A stretch of DNA of 64,000 nt. Origin: Mesorhizobium sp. B2-1-8 (GTDB lineage: Bacteria; Pseudomonadota; Alphaproteobacteria; Rhizobiales; Rhizobiaceae). Each line of letters starts with the position of its first letter. The stretch's first letter is position 1. Shown piece after piece: positions 37,075-49,292 of this stretch. A program made the position numbers and the translations under genes. The stretch is taken from contig NZ_CP083952.1 of assembly GCF_006442545.2 (NCBI RefSeq), positions 2,287,501 through 2,351,500 on the forward strand, written 5' to 3'. The notes under the pieces are model-generated. The model was not told where the DNA came from. It worked only from the letters and a program-made list of their open reading frames with translations, and searched no databases.

Positions 37075-37536
37075 ATGCAAGACAAAGAGCCTCTCTACAG
37101 GCGTATAAACTCCCGAACCCGTGGAGTCAGACACGGGGGCGGTGAATACAAGTTTTCTCGGAATGCCAAAAGAGAAGACCCGACGACCCGCGGCTCGATG
37201 CATGGCAAAAAGCACCAGGGCCTCGATTACACTCCGCTGTTCAGATTTCTGCTTTCCAAGGTTGGAAAGGATTGGACCGACATCCATAGTCAGGCAGTGG
37301 CACGGCTCGATCGACCAGATCCTATTTTCTGGATCGTCGCATTGAACGATGCGGACAAGAAGTCCTTCGTTCGGGTAGGCGAGAACTCATACTACAGCGG
37401 CTTGCATGTAGATCAGAACAATTGCTTGGCGCGTGTCGACCCGGATCTCAAGGTGGAAGACATGAAGCCAAACTGTTCCTGCTGCACCCACACATTCAAC
37501 GGGCAAGCATTCACCAAAAAATTTGAAGCGACCTAG
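37075..37536 (+). CDS. Conserved hypothetical protein with CxCC cluster, atypical composition
   Basis: 153 residues, no signal or membrane segment. N-terminal basic part (YRRINSRTRGVRHGGGEYKF), a middle block HGLD-like KHQGLDYTPLFRFLLSKVGK, DPIFWIVALNDADKKSFVRV, and a C-terminal CSCCTHTFNG that could bind a metal. I recall similar uncharacterised proteins scattered in bacteria, but cannot assign a function. GC and codon use are lower than in the neighbours (many AAA, ACA, TTC/TTT mixes), suggesting transfer. Upstream is an AT-rich TTGAAA and CTATATATG stretch, a possible promoter. Confidence 0.75.
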   Translation: MQDKEPLYRRINSRTRGVRHGGGEYKFSRNAKREDPTTRGSMHGKKHQGLDYTPLFRFLLSKVGKDWTDIHSQAVARLDRPDPIFWIVALNDADKKSFVRVGENSYYSGLHVDQNNCLARVDPDLKVEDMKPNCSCCTHTFNGQAFTKKFEAT

Positions 37537-37573
37537 ACGAAACACATCCCCGCCCCAAGGAGGAAGGGAAAGC

Positions 37574-40651
<3,078 letters not shown>

Positions 40652-40774
40652 GTCCCGAATATGGGAGGTCTTGGCGAAAATGGAAAGAGCGGGATGAAGA
40701 CAGGCGCATTGCCAACTGCGGCTGCTGACAGCAGGCTGTCAGGAGTTGGTAGGTATCGCACTTGCTCGCAGGGC

Positions 40775-42373
40775 TCAGGCGCCGCGCGCGTTGTCCGCCA
40801 CGCGGGTCGGCGATCCGTTCAGGCGCGGCACCACGACGAGGCGAGTGACCTTGCCCTTCTTGAAGGCGGCGAGGAAGCGGGCATAGTCCCTGAAGACGAC
40901 ACAGCCATTGGATTCGGCGCGGCCGCCGCGCAGCATATAGGTGTGCGCGAGCAGGCCGGTGCGGTTGTATTTGTTGCCGCCGCTCGTCGGTGTCAGGCGG
41001 ATGGCCTCGACGCCGTGGAAGCGCGATTCACGTAGCGACAGATTGTAGGTGTTGGGTGGTGTCGGGCCGCGATCCTTCACGTCGACGTAGCGCGGCTGGT
41101 CGACCATGGCGCCAAGGCCGGAATGCGCCTCGAGCCGCTGGCCGTCGGGCATGTAGACGGTCTTGGCGCTGATGTCGTAGACGGCGACGCCATGGCCGGC
41201 GCCGCTTCCGGCGGTCGGCCCGTTGAACAGATTCCTGAACGCCTGGCCGAGGCCGCCCGAGGGCGTGTCCGGCTTGGCATAGGCCAGCACGTCGCCACCA
41301 TCGCGGGTCCGGCCTTGCCGGGCCGGCTGCCTGGCTTGCTGGACGGGCTTCGGCTGAGGCGCCGGCTTCTCCTGCAAAGTCTTGGGCTGTGCGACCGGCT
41401 TGTCCTCTTCCACGACGCTGCGCTGCTGCGGCGCGTCATATTGCGGGCGGCGGGTCGGCAGCGGCACATCGTCGGTGAGCGCATCCGGCAGCGAGGCGGC
41501 GTCGCCGGGCTTTTCCTGCTGGGTCTCGACCGGCGCAACCGCGACATCGGGCGAGGATTCGGTCATCGGCAGCGGCGAGGCGAAGGCTTCGTCCTCGATA
41601 GGCATCGACTCGACCAGGGCAAGCGCCAGCTGCGCGTTATCGGGCGTTTCCGGCTGGGCAAAGCCCATCGGCGCCGGTGCGGTCTGCACGACCGAACCCA
41701 TATCGCCGCGGGCGAAGCGTTCCGCCGCCGGAGCCGGCATGTCCTTGGACAGGCTGGCCATGACCTGGACGGACGGCACGAGAGACGCCTCGGTGACCTG
41801 GGGCGCGGCGCTGGAAATCACGGGACGGGTGCTGGCGGCGGTCGCCGGCTTTCCCGCGCCGGCAAAGGCAGCGGCGAGCTTTGTCGGCGACAGCGACGCT
41901 TCCATCAGTTCGAAGCGCTGCTGCGATTTCGACTTCGCCGGCGTTGGCTTGGCCTGTGCCACCAGGCGCCCGGATTTCTCCGCCTTGGAGGTTACCGCCG
42001 CCAGCCTGAAGCAACTGGCGCCGCACTGTACGGCATGGTCGTGCAGCGCTTGCGCGCCGCCATGGGCATTGGCCATGACGAAGGGCGCGGAAGAGCTGAG
42101 GAAATGCTGTTTCAGCGGATCGGCGAGAGCGAGCGTGCCCGGCATCGACAGCGTCTGCGGCAGGCCGATCGACGTCGCCGAGAGCGAGGCGCCGACGGAA
42201 CTGAGGCCGGCCATGGTGCCGATCAGCCATAGGCCGACGGCAGCGCTGACGCCCGGCACCGCGATCCAGCGGACAACCCGTTCAGGGGTGAAGGATGAGG
42301 CGCGTGGCGCTTCGACAGCGGTCTCGCCGCTCCAACGCCTGTCCCCGACAATTTTACGACTCAAAAACGCCAT
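40775..42373 (-). CDS. DUF2778 (L,D-transpeptidase-like) membrane-anchored protein
   Basis: 532 residues. N-terminal membrane helix at ~33-57 (VVRWIAVPGVSAAVGLWLIG), a ~330-residue Pro/Ala-rich periplasmic spacer, then a ~150-residue C-terminal DUF2778 domain with the Cys-containing motif GGRAESNGCVVFRDYARFL and HTYMLRGG. The Ser-x-Gly-Cys and upstream His match L,D-transpeptidase/carboxypeptidase-type folds acting on peptidoglycan (Tlde1 effectors belong here). No secretion system is nearby, so a housekeeping cell-wall role is more likely. The ATG at 42373 is preferred over an upstream one at 42433. Confidence 0.85.
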   Translation of the reverse strand: MAFLSRKIVGDRRWSGETAVEAPRASSFTPERVVRWIAVPGVSAAVGLWLIGTMAGLSSVGASLSATSIGLPQTLSMPGTLALADPLKQHFLSSSAPFVMANAHGGAQALHDHAVQCGASCFRLAAVTSKAEKSGRLVAQAKPTPAKSKSQQRFELMEASLSPTKLAAAFAGAGKPATAASTRPVISSAAPQVTEASLVPSVQVMASLSKDMPAPAAERFARGDMGSVVQTAPAPMGFAQPETPDNAQLALALVESMPIEDEAFASPLPMTESSPDVAVAPVETQQEKPGDAASLPDALTDDVPLPTRRPQYDAPQQRSVVEEDKPVAQPKTLQEKPAPQPKPVQQARQPARQGRTRDGGDVLAYAKPDTPSGGLGQAFRNLFNGPTAGSGAGHGVAVYDISAKTVYMPDGQRLEAHSGLGAMVDQPRYVDVKDRGPTPPNTYNLSLRESRFHGVEAIRLTPTSGGNKYNRTGLLAHTYMLRGGRAESNGCVVFRDYARFLAAFKKGKVTRLVVVPRLNGSPTRVADNARGA

Positions 42374-42900
42374 GCAACCAATCTTGCTCCAATCGGCTCC
42401 CACGTCCGCGGCTGTGATAGCCGCGACGACCATTCTGTGAGTGATCCCAGGTGGTCCCCGACGCGTTTGCCGCGCCTGTCGTTAGTTGCCGATTGCTTCA
42501 AAATATGGACAAAGTTGGTTAACCAATCCCTCTCAAAACCAATGGAGAGACGTGGACTTTGTGCCGAAAAAGGCTCGTCCACGACCATGCACGCGGTATT
42601 GCAGCCCTTCCAAGGCTGTTTTGCTGCCTGTTTTTGCCTGCCGAGTCAAGCAAAACAGCCTTTGCTAATCTTCGCAAAAAGACGCCTAAGCGCTTCCCGC
42701 GGCAATGAGGCACGCCAATGCGCGTCGGCCGCGCCGCTGCGAACGCCACCGGGTGCCTGCAAATACTGTTGCCGTCCTGCCACAATTCTTCGGCCTGAAG
42801 GATCGCCTCCCGGCGGCCGGTTGACTCGTTTTGGGAGGCGGTGCACTCCGGTCAAGTGCTTGGTTTTAAGGTGGCAAAAGCCACTTTTGGAGGCTTTTCC
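42374..42900. other. 527-bp gene-free stretch with a large inverted repeat
   Basis: Promoters of the divergent DUF2778 and exported methyltransferase-like genes should lie here. The open frames present have no ribosome site and unusual composition (Cys and Arg rich). The region around 42440-42560 is relatively AT-rich. The most obvious structure is the 14-bp inverted repeat listed separately. Confidence 0.5.
42612..42662. repeat. Perfect 14-bp inverted repeat (possible RNA hairpin)
   Basis: AAGGCTGTTTTGCT (42612-42625) and AGCAAAACAGCCTT (42649-42662) are exact inverted copies with a 23-nt spacer. On the plus strand it is followed by TGCTAATC, without a clear T-run. It lies about 240 bp before the exported methyltransferase-like gene. 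It may be part of a small RNA, a leader or an operator. Confidence 0.6.
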
Positions 42901-43770
42901 ATGAAGCGTCGGGACTTCTTGGCGCTGTCGGCGGGAGCTGCGGCGTTTTCCATTCTCCCGGCCGCCGTCAAGGCCGCCGTGCCGGTTCCCTATGACCGCA
43001 ATGCAGAGGTGCCGTTCAAGGACAAGAAATCGTTCATCGACTGGATGGTGGCCAATCGCGGCGAGGATCCGAAGTTGCTGGCGGAACGGTTCGACCGCTT
43101 CCAGATCATGGTCTACAACAAGGATGTGCTGGACGACCGCAACAAGCGCGCCTTCCTACTGACGCCGCGCGAGGAGTTCGTGCTGCCGCAGAATCTGGGC
43201 CGCGCCTATGATCATGCCTTCCTCGACATCGGTTATGGCGTGACGATTTCAGGCCCGCATCTGGTTGGGCGCATGACGACCTCCATCGACGTGCAGTTCG
43301 GCGAAACCGTGCTCGAGATCGGCACCGGATCGGGCTACCAGTCGGCCTACCTCGCCAACCTCACCGACAAGGTGCACACGATCGAGATCATCAATCCTCT
43401 GGCGCAGCGCACCCGCGGCACCTATGACGGGCTGATCGATCGCGGCTACAGCGAATTCGGCTCGGTCACCAGCCGCAATGCCGATGGCTATTATGGCTGG
43501 GAGAGCGTCGGCCCGTTCGACAAGATCATCGTCACCTGCGGCATCGACCATATTCCGCCATCGCTGCTGCAGCAGCTCAAGCCCAATGGCGTGATGGTCA
43601 TTCCGGTCGGTCCGCCGGGGGCTCAGCATGTGCTCAAGGTGATCAAGCAGCAGCTTGCGGATGGCACGTTCAACATCGTCCGCTCCGACATCTATAACGG
43701 CAAGGTGGTGCCTTTCGTGCCCTTCACCAAGCTGGAAGGCGACCAGATCGTCGGTACGCATAACGGCTGA
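42901..43770 (+). CDS. Exported PIMT-like (protein-L-isoaspartate O-methyltransferase family) protein
   Basis: 289 residues. Starts MKRRDFLALSAGAAAFSILP, a twin-arginine (RRDFL) signal with cleavage near AVKA. The rest has the PIMT order: VTISGPHLVGRMTT (substrate Ser region), SAM motif I ETVLEIGTGSGYQSAYLANL, then DKIIVTCGIDHIPPSLLQQL and LKPNGVMVIPVG. ATG at 42901 after TTGGAGGCTTTTCC. A SAM enzyme with an export signal is odd, since SAM is cytoplasmic. It is followed after 51 bp by the membrane spermidine-synthase-like gene. Confidence 0.85.
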   Translation: MKRRDFLALSAGAAAFSILPAAVKAAVPVPYDRNAEVPFKDKKSFIDWMVANRGEDPKLLAERFDRFQIMVYNKDVLDDRNKRAFLLTPREEFVLPQNLGRAYDHAFLDIGYGVTISGPHLVGRMTTSIDVQFGETVLEIGTGSGYQSAYLANLTDKVHTIEIINPLAQRTRGTYDGLIDRGYSEFGSVTSRNADGYYGWESVGPFDKIIVTCGIDHIPPSLLQQLKPNGVMVIPVGPPGAQHVLKVIKQQLADGTFNIVRSDIYNGKVVPFVPFTKLEGDQIVGTHNG

Positions 43771-43821
43771 GTTGCCGCGCGGCGGCACCGGCCTTGCTGA
43801 ATTTCGCATCAAGGGGCCTGA

Positions 43822-46524
43822 ATGGCAGCCGTCGCATCGATCTCTCGACCAGGCATCGCGCCGCTGGAGGCGCCACGGCTTGCGCACTATCTCGCGGTCG
43901 GGCTGATCGCCGGCGCCATCATCGCCCTGCAGATCGCCGTCATGCGCGTGTTCGCCGTGGGCAGCTGGTCGCATTTCGGCTCGCTGGTGGTGAGCCTCGC
44001 CATGCTTGGTTTCTCCTTGTCCAGCGTCGTGATCTTCGCCGGCAAGGATTGGTTCGACCGCCACTGGCAAGGCGCGGCAACGGTGGCCCTGCTGCTGATC
44101 GGCCCGCTCGCCGTCGGCGCCAACCTCGCCGCCCAGACGGTGCCGTTCAATGCCATCTTCCTGGTCTCCGACCCCCAGCAGAAGTGGCGGCTGCTCGCCA
44201 ATTTCCTGCTCTATCTCCTGCCGTTCCTGGCCGGCGCCTTCTTCCTCGGCATCGTCTTCCTGAAGAGCCGCACCGCCTTCGGCCGCGTCTATTTCGCCGA
44301 CCTGACCGGCTCGGGACTTGCCGGCCTCGTCGTGCTGGTGTCGCTGTATCTGTTCGCGCCTGAAACCATCATCGTCGTGCCGCTGCTTTTGTGGGCCGCC
44401 GGCTCGCTCTTGTGGTTCGCCGCGTTCGGCGCCTGGAAGAGTTTTGTCGCGGGCGTGGCCGTCGCGGCGCTGTCGATATCAGGCTACCTCATGCTGCCCG
44501 AGCTCACGGGCATACCCGACATCGCCGTCTCGCAATACAAGGGCGTCGCCTATGCCCGCAACTTCCCGGACGGCAAGCGCATCTACCGCAGCGTCTCGCC
44601 GTTCGGCGACCTGCAGGTCTATGCCAGCTCCTACATGCACTTCGCGCCGGGCCTGAGTGACAACGCCGCCTTCGGCATGCCCGAGGTTCCGGCCAATACC
44701 TATGTCGGCATGTATCGCGACGGCGACGGGCCGGAAGGCATCATGCGCAACCTGGCGCCGGCCGAGCAGGTCTATTTCCGCTATCTGCCGATGCACTACC
44801 CCTATGTCATCAAGGAGAAGCCCAAGACATTCGTCGTGCAGTTCGGCGGCGGCATCTCCACGCAGGCCGCGCTCAACGCCGGTTCGATATCGGTGACCGT
44901 CGCCGAAAGCAACCCGGCGACGTTGCGGGCCTTCCGCGATCCGACCCTCAGGGATGTGACCGGCAACATACTGGCCGAGCCGCGGCTCAAGGTGATCGAT
45001 TATGACGGGCGCCTGTTCCTCGCCAACACGGCCGAGCGCTACGACGTCATCGATCTCAGCCTCGCCGACAGCGTCGGCCTGTCCAATCCCGGCGGCTTCG
45101 CCATTTCGGAGAAATACGCCTACACGCGCGAGGCAATGCTGAGCTATATGCGCGCGCTTGCCGATGGCGGCGTGCTGTCGATCACCTTGTGGAACAAGGA
45201 AGAGCCGCCGAAATCGGTGCTCAAGCTTTATTCGACCGTCGCCGAAGCGGCGAAAACATTCGACCGCGAAGGTGCGGCCAACGACATCTTCGCGGTGTCG
45301 AGCTATCTCTCCACCACGACCGTGCTGTTCAAGCGCGGCGGCTTCACCGAGGCCGAAATCAAGACGCTGCGCGGCTACACCAAATCGATGTCCTGGGAGG
45401 AGGTCTATTATCCAGGAATAATTTATGACGGCTCGGGGACGCAAAAAGTACTCGATGATTACCGCGCCTCGATCTTCGGCAGCGGACAGGACGCGACGCT
45501 GACGCAGCCCGCCGATGCGTCGACACCCGCCGACCCCACCGCGCCTGCAAATCCTGACTGCGACCCGACGGCGCCGGCCGATCCGACGCTCGATGCCTGC
45601 GCCGGTGTTGGCGGCGATGCCGGCCCGCAGGTGTTGCCGGCGACGGAACTGCAGCGCATGACCTGGCACGCGCTTCTGACCGGCGGCTGGGAAAAGCTCG
45701 CCAGCGATTATGTCTTCGACGCGCGTGCGCTGAGCAACGATCAACCCTATTTCGCGGCCTATGTGAAGATCGCCGACCTGCCGCGCACGCTCGACCGGCT
45801 CGACCTGTTCCAGGACGACTGGGGCTATCTCCTGATCTGGGCGACGCTCGGCATCGCCTGCATCACTGCGGCGTCGCTGGTGCTGCTGCCGGTGATCTTC
45901 GGCTGGCGCATCGTGTTCTCGCGCTCGCGCGGCAAGCTTGGCACCATCCTCTATTTCGCCTGCCTCGGCCTCGGCTACATCATGGTCGAGGTCGGGCTGA
46001 TCAGCCGCTTTACCGTGGCGCTGGCCAATCCGACCGTTTCGGCCTCGGTGCTGATCTCCTCGATGCTGGTGTTCTCGGGTCTCGGCAGCCTGTTCGCCGA
46101 GCGCATCTTCGACCGCGCCAGGACACTGCTGCCGGCGGTGCTGCTGGCGGTCTGCGCGCTGCTGCTGGTCTACGGGTTCTATCTGTCGCCGGTGCTCGAC
46201 CAGATCGGCGCCTATCCCTATGCCGTGCGGCTGCTACTGTGCTTCCTGCTGGTGTCGCCGCCGGCCTTCCTGATGGGCATGCCGATGGCCACCGCCATGA
46301 CCTGGCTGGCGCGGCTCGGCAAGGAGCATCTGTTCGTCTGGGCCTGGGGCATCAATGGCTGTTTCTCGGTGATCGGCTCCGCCGCCGTGCCGATCGTCGC
46401 CACCAGCTTCGGGCTCAGCGCCGTGCTGCAATGGTCGGCAATCGCCTATCTCATCGCCATTCCGGCGTTCTTTGCCGTGCTCCTGCCATCGAAGGCGCCG
46501 GCTCTCCGGGTGGTGGCCGCCTGA
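43822..46524 (+). CDS. Multi-pass membrane protein with spermidine-synthase-like domain
   Basis: 900 residues. About six to seven N-terminal helices (residues ~22-225), a soluble domain ~230-640 with the SAM/spermidine-synthase-like Rossmann segment FVVQFGGGISTQAALNAGSI, VIDYDGRLFLA and YDVIDLSLADSV, then about seven more helices (~665-890). A Pro/Asp/Ala-rich loop with PADPTAPANPDCDPTAPADP interrupts the soluble domain near 560-600. Such fused membrane aminopropyltransferase-like proteins are known as a group, without clear function. Its stop and the next start overlap (TGATG). Confidence 0.82.
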   Translation: MAAVASISRPGIAPLEAPRLAHYLAVGLIAGAIIALQIAVMRVFAVGSWSHFGSLVVSLAMLGFSLSSVVIFAGKDWFDRHWQGAATVALLLIGPLAVGANLAAQTVPFNAIFLVSDPQQKWRLLANFLLYLLPFLAGAFFLGIVFLKSRTAFGRVYFADLTGSGLAGLVVLVSLYLFAPETIIVVPLLLWAAGSLLWFAAFGAWKSFVAGVAVAALSISGYLMLPELTGIPDIAVSQYKGVAYARNFPDGKRIYRSVSPFGDLQVYASSYMHFAPGLSDNAAFGMPEVPANTYVGMYRDGDGPEGIMRNLAPAEQVYFRYLPMHYPYVIKEKPKTFVVQFGGGISTQAALNAGSISVTVAESNPATLRAFRDPTLRDVTGNILAEPRLKVIDYDGRLFLANTAERYDVIDLSLADSVGLSNPGGFAISEKYAYTREAMLSYMRALADGGVLSITLWNKEEPPKSVLKLYSTVAEAAKTFDREGAANDIFAVSSYLSTTTVLFKRGGFTEAEIKTLRGYTKSMSWEEVYYPGIIYDGSGTQKVLDDYRASIFGSGQDATLTQPADASTPADPTAPANPDCDPTAPADPTLDACAGVGGDAGPQVLPATELQRMTWHALLTGGWEKLASDYVFDARALSNDQPYFAAYVKIADLPRTLDRLDLFQDDWGYLLIWATLGIACITAASLVLLPVIFGWRIVFSRSRGKLGTILYFACLGLGYIMVEVGLISRFTVALANPTVSASVLISSMLVFSGLGSLFAERIFDRARTLLPAVLLAVCALLLVYGFYLSPVLDQIGAYPYAVRLLLCFLLVSPPAFLMGMPMATAMTWLARLGKEHLFVWAWGINGCFSVIGSAAVPIVATSFGLSAVLQWSAIAYLIAIPAFFAVLLPSKAPALRVVAA

Positions 46525-47456
46525 TGCCGGACCGGCGCGCCATCGTCGCCGGACTGCTGGCCACGGCGGCGTTTCCGGTGGCAAGTCAGGGCGCGCGCTT
46601 GCACAAGGCCATCTCGACCATCGTGCCGTTCAAGGCGTCGCCCTTTCCGTACCGGGGCAAGCTGCCCGACGGTTCCGCGGCGTTTCTCGACGTCGAAGCG
46701 AATGGCCGCCACGGCCACACGTCGGCGCGCGGGGGAATTTATTGGGAAGACGAGACCTATTGTGACCGCTCTACGCTGCTCGCGATTCCCAAGGGGTTCG
46801 ATGCCGCCAAGCCCGCTGTCATCGTGGTGTTCTTCCACGGCAATGGCGCGACCTTGCAGCGCGACGTGGTCGGGCGCCAGCGGGTCGTCGCGCAGGTCGA
46901 GGCTTCAGGCCTCAACGCCGTGCTGATGGCGCCGCAATTTGCCCGCGACGCGCAGGATTCCAGCGCCGGCAATTTCTGGACGCCGGGCTATTTTGCCAAG
47001 TTCATGGCCGAGGCGGCGCAAGGCCTGGCCAGGCTGACCGGCGCAAAGGCGGCAAAATTCGAGGCCATGCCGGTGGTGCTGGTCGCCTACAGCGGCGGCT
47101 ATAATCCGGCTGCTTCCGTACTTGGGAACGGCGACATTGGCGGCCGCCTGCTCGGCGTCGTCCTGCTCGACGCCGTCTTCGACGAAGCCGACATCTTCGC
47201 CGACTGGATCGCGCATCACAGCAAGAGTTTCTTCGTCAGCGCCTATGGCAAATCGTCGGCCTCCGGCAATGCCGAGATAAGGCAGGCGCTGGCAGACAAG
47301 GGCATCAACGCCAGCGCCGACCCGCCGCGGCGTCTGGAAGCCGGCACTGTTGCCCTGCTCGCCTCGGACGCCGCCCACGACAGCTTCGTCACCAAGGCAT
47401 TCGTGAACAATCCGCTGCAATGGCTGCTGGCCCGGCTGCACGGGTTCGCGCGTTAG
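46524..47456 (+). CDS. Exported alpha/beta-hydrolase-like protein
   Basis: 310 residues. Signal-like start MPDRRAIVAGLLATAAFPVA with a twin-arginine. Hydrolase features: VIVVFFHGNGATLQRD (oxyanion loop), VLVAYSGGYNPAASVL with a candidate nucleophile Ser in YSGGY, and a candidate His in SDAAHDSF. The family is not certain. The ATG overlaps the stop of the membrane gene (TGATG), so translation is coupled and this is the third gene of the unit that starts with the exported PIMT-like protein. Confidence 0.78.
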   Translation: MPDRRAIVAGLLATAAFPVASQGARLHKAISTIVPFKASPFPYRGKLPDGSAAFLDVEANGRHGHTSARGGIYWEDETYCDRSTLLAIPKGFDAAKPAVIVVFFHGNGATLQRDVVGRQRVVAQVEASGLNAVLMAPQFARDAQDSSAGNFWTPGYFAKFMAEAAQGLARLTGAKAAKFEAMPVVLVAYSGGYNPAASVLGNGDIGGRLLGVVLLDAVFDEADIFADWIAHHSKSFFVSAYGKSSASGNAEIRQALADKGINASADPPRRLEAGTVALLASDAAHDSFVTKAFVNNPLQWLLARLHGFAR

Positions 47457-47540
47457 GACCTGTCGATGTCAGGCCCGCCCCGCGCTGATTCCGTGAGCTT
47501 GGCCCTTGAAAGGTCTGGTTTTGAAGCTTAGTGCCCGGCC

Positions 47541-47819
47541 ATGCTTCTGACTGTTATCGTCATTGCCCAGATACTGGACCCGCTCAGGATCGTGCTGGTC
47601 GCGATCGCCTACTTCCTCAGCCGGTTGGCCGGTCGGCCGGGGGCGGGTTGGCTTGGATTGGTGGCGGCGATTGTCGTGATCGCTATCGGCTATCCCTCGG
47701 CGATCCTTGGCCAGTCCGGCGATATCGCCTGGATGAGTGGTGCGGTCGGCGTGATATCGAACGCGCTCATAGCAGCAGTCATGGCCGGGCTCCTGCGGCT
47801 CCAACGCCGGTTCTTCTGA
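47541..47819 (+). CDS. Small membrane protein, unknown
   Basis: 92 residues, three hydrophobic segments (LLTVIVIAQILDPLRIVLVA, WLGLVAAIVVIAIGYPSAIL, GVISNALIAAVMAGLLRL). No family recognised. Start ATG at 47541; the ribosome site is weak. It lies 84 bp after the hydrolase in the same direction and may be a fourth member of that unit. Confidence 0.65.
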   Translation: MLLTVIVIAQILDPLRIVLVAIAYFLSRLAGRPGAGWLGLVAAIVVIAIGYPSAILGQSGDIAWMSGAVGVISNALIAAVMAGLLRLQRRFF

Positions 47820-47889
47820 TCGTCGGCGCTAGGATCTGCGCCTCGTCGCTTCGCTCCTTGCTACGCCCTGGGATGGCGACGGCGCGGTC

Positions 47890-49146
47890 TCAGTTGAACC
47901 ACAGCGCGAACGTCAAAAACCCGCCGCCGCCGAACTCGCGCTGGATCTGATCGAAATCCTCGCTGGTCAGGATCTTGCCGGTTTCGAGGTAAGGCGCGAT
48001 GCCGGGGCCGGTGATCGACAGCACGAGGTCGAAGGGCTTCGGCTCGTCGAAGAAGCGCTTCATGTTGATGCCCTTGCCGGTGATGCGGAAGTGCGGCAGC
48101 AGCGCCCGGCCTTCCAGGAGGTCCTCGGCCATGGTCAGGGTGGCGAGCCATGCCTGGACCTGCTCCTCGCCGACTTCGAGGCCGGTGAGCGGGTTTTCGC
48201 CCTTCTGCTGCGGACCGGGCAGCCATTCGCGGTCATTGTCGGTCTCGGCGCGGATCGCCTTCCAGTCCTCGCGCGACAGCCGGATCATTTCGAGCAGCTC
48301 CTGGCGCGCCGCCTTGCGGCGCTCCGGCTCGACCACCGGCCAGTTGATGAGGTGCACCATCGAGATGAAATCGGCGATGCGCCATTCCGAGGAGAAGATG
48401 CTCGAGCCCATCTCGCTTGGCGGCGGCACGAGGATGTCCTGCAATGGCAGCTTGGCGCGCGGAAAAAGCATGTGGAACGAGCCGTCGAACGTGCCTTTGA
48501 AATCATGCGCAAGCCAGAAATCGGCCTGCGCCATCAGGAAGTCGGCATAGCCCTGCAGCCAATAGCCGTCGGCGCGGTCGAAGCGGAAGGTGAGCGCGGG
48601 CGCGGTGCCGTCCGGCGCCATGCCGCCGCGCGACAGCGCGGCCATGATCGCCGCCATGCTTTCATCCGGCGCGATCGTGCCGTCCTCGTTGAGGTCGATG
48701 CCAACATGGGTGAGGTCGATGACCATGCCGATATCGGCATCGGCAGGCACCGAACCCAGTGTCGCGGCGGATTTTCCCAGCCGGTCGCGGAAGGCGACCA
48801 GTATGGCGCGGAACTCTTCGTAGGTCAGCGGCTCGGGTTTGGGATTGGGCGGCACCGGCAGCTGCATCAGCGGCAGCATGAAGGATTGCGGGCTCTCGAA
48901 ACCATGGCGGTGCAGGCCGCTGGCCAGCAATTCCAGCGCGGTGAAGAATTCGCCGGCGCCGGCGGCATAGGCGGACGCCGGATCCTTCGGCGCGGCCGCT
49001 TCCAGGGTAGACAGGGCGCTGTCGCGCGCGGCCACGGTCCTTGCTTCGAACAGAGCGGTTGCCGCTTCCGGCATGGCGGCCGATGCGGACGACAGTGGCA
49101 CGAGCAGAATGAAAGCCGATGCCAGCAGGCTTGCCATTCGTGTCAT
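47890..49146 (-). CDS. Exported protein of unknown function with EF-hand-like loop
   Basis: 418 residues. Signal peptide at ~1-23 (LLASAFILLVPLSSASA). A central loop, GIDLNEDGTIAPDESM, fits an EF-hand-like calcium loop (DxNxDGxIxxDE). Other notable segments are DYWLQGYADFL-type (ADGYWLQGYADFLMAQADFW) and HFRITGKGINMKRFFDEPKP at the C-terminus. I do not recognise the family. ATG at 49146 follows GGGAGGCAAAAG. Divergent from the CapA-like gene. Confidence 0.78.
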   Translation of the reverse strand: MTRMASLLASAFILLVPLSSASAAMPEAATALFEARTVAARDSALSTLEAAAPKDPASAYAAGAGEFFTALELLASGLHRHGFESPQSFMLPLMQLPVPPNPKPEPLTYEEFRAILVAFRDRLGKSAATLGSVPADADIGMVIDLTHVGIDLNEDGTIAPDESMAAIMAALSRGGMAPDGTAPALTFRFDRADGYWLQGYADFLMAQADFWLAHDFKGTFDGSFHMLFPRAKLPLQDILVPPPSEMGSSIFSSEWRIADFISMVHLINWPVVEPERRKAARQELLEMIRLSREDWKAIRAETDNDREWLPGPQQKGENPLTGLEVGEEQVQAWLATLTMAEDLLEGRALLPHFRITGKGINMKRFFDEPKPFDLVLSITGPGIAPYLETGKILTSEDFDQIQREFGGGGFLTFALWFN

Positions 49147-49292
49147 CTTTTGCCTCCCATTTGTCGGCAGCGACCATACACGGATTTACGACGTCGCGCC
49201 TGCCAGCGCCGAAGCGCTGTCCACATCGCGATTGCCGACGGCTTCAACCTGCCCGCTGGACAGTCTAAACAAGGCAAACGATTGGGCGTGCC

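Noticed and set aside
40652-40774. Alphaproteobacterial SOS box (GTTC-N7-GTTC or its complement) before uvrB
   Set aside because: No pair of GTTC or GAAC half-sites with 7-bp spacing was found in the upstream gap.
42437-42904. 155-codon plus-strand frame in the gap before the exported PIMT-like gene
   Set aside because: Rich in Cys, Arg and Pro, without ribosome site, and it runs through the inverted repeat; it looks like chance.
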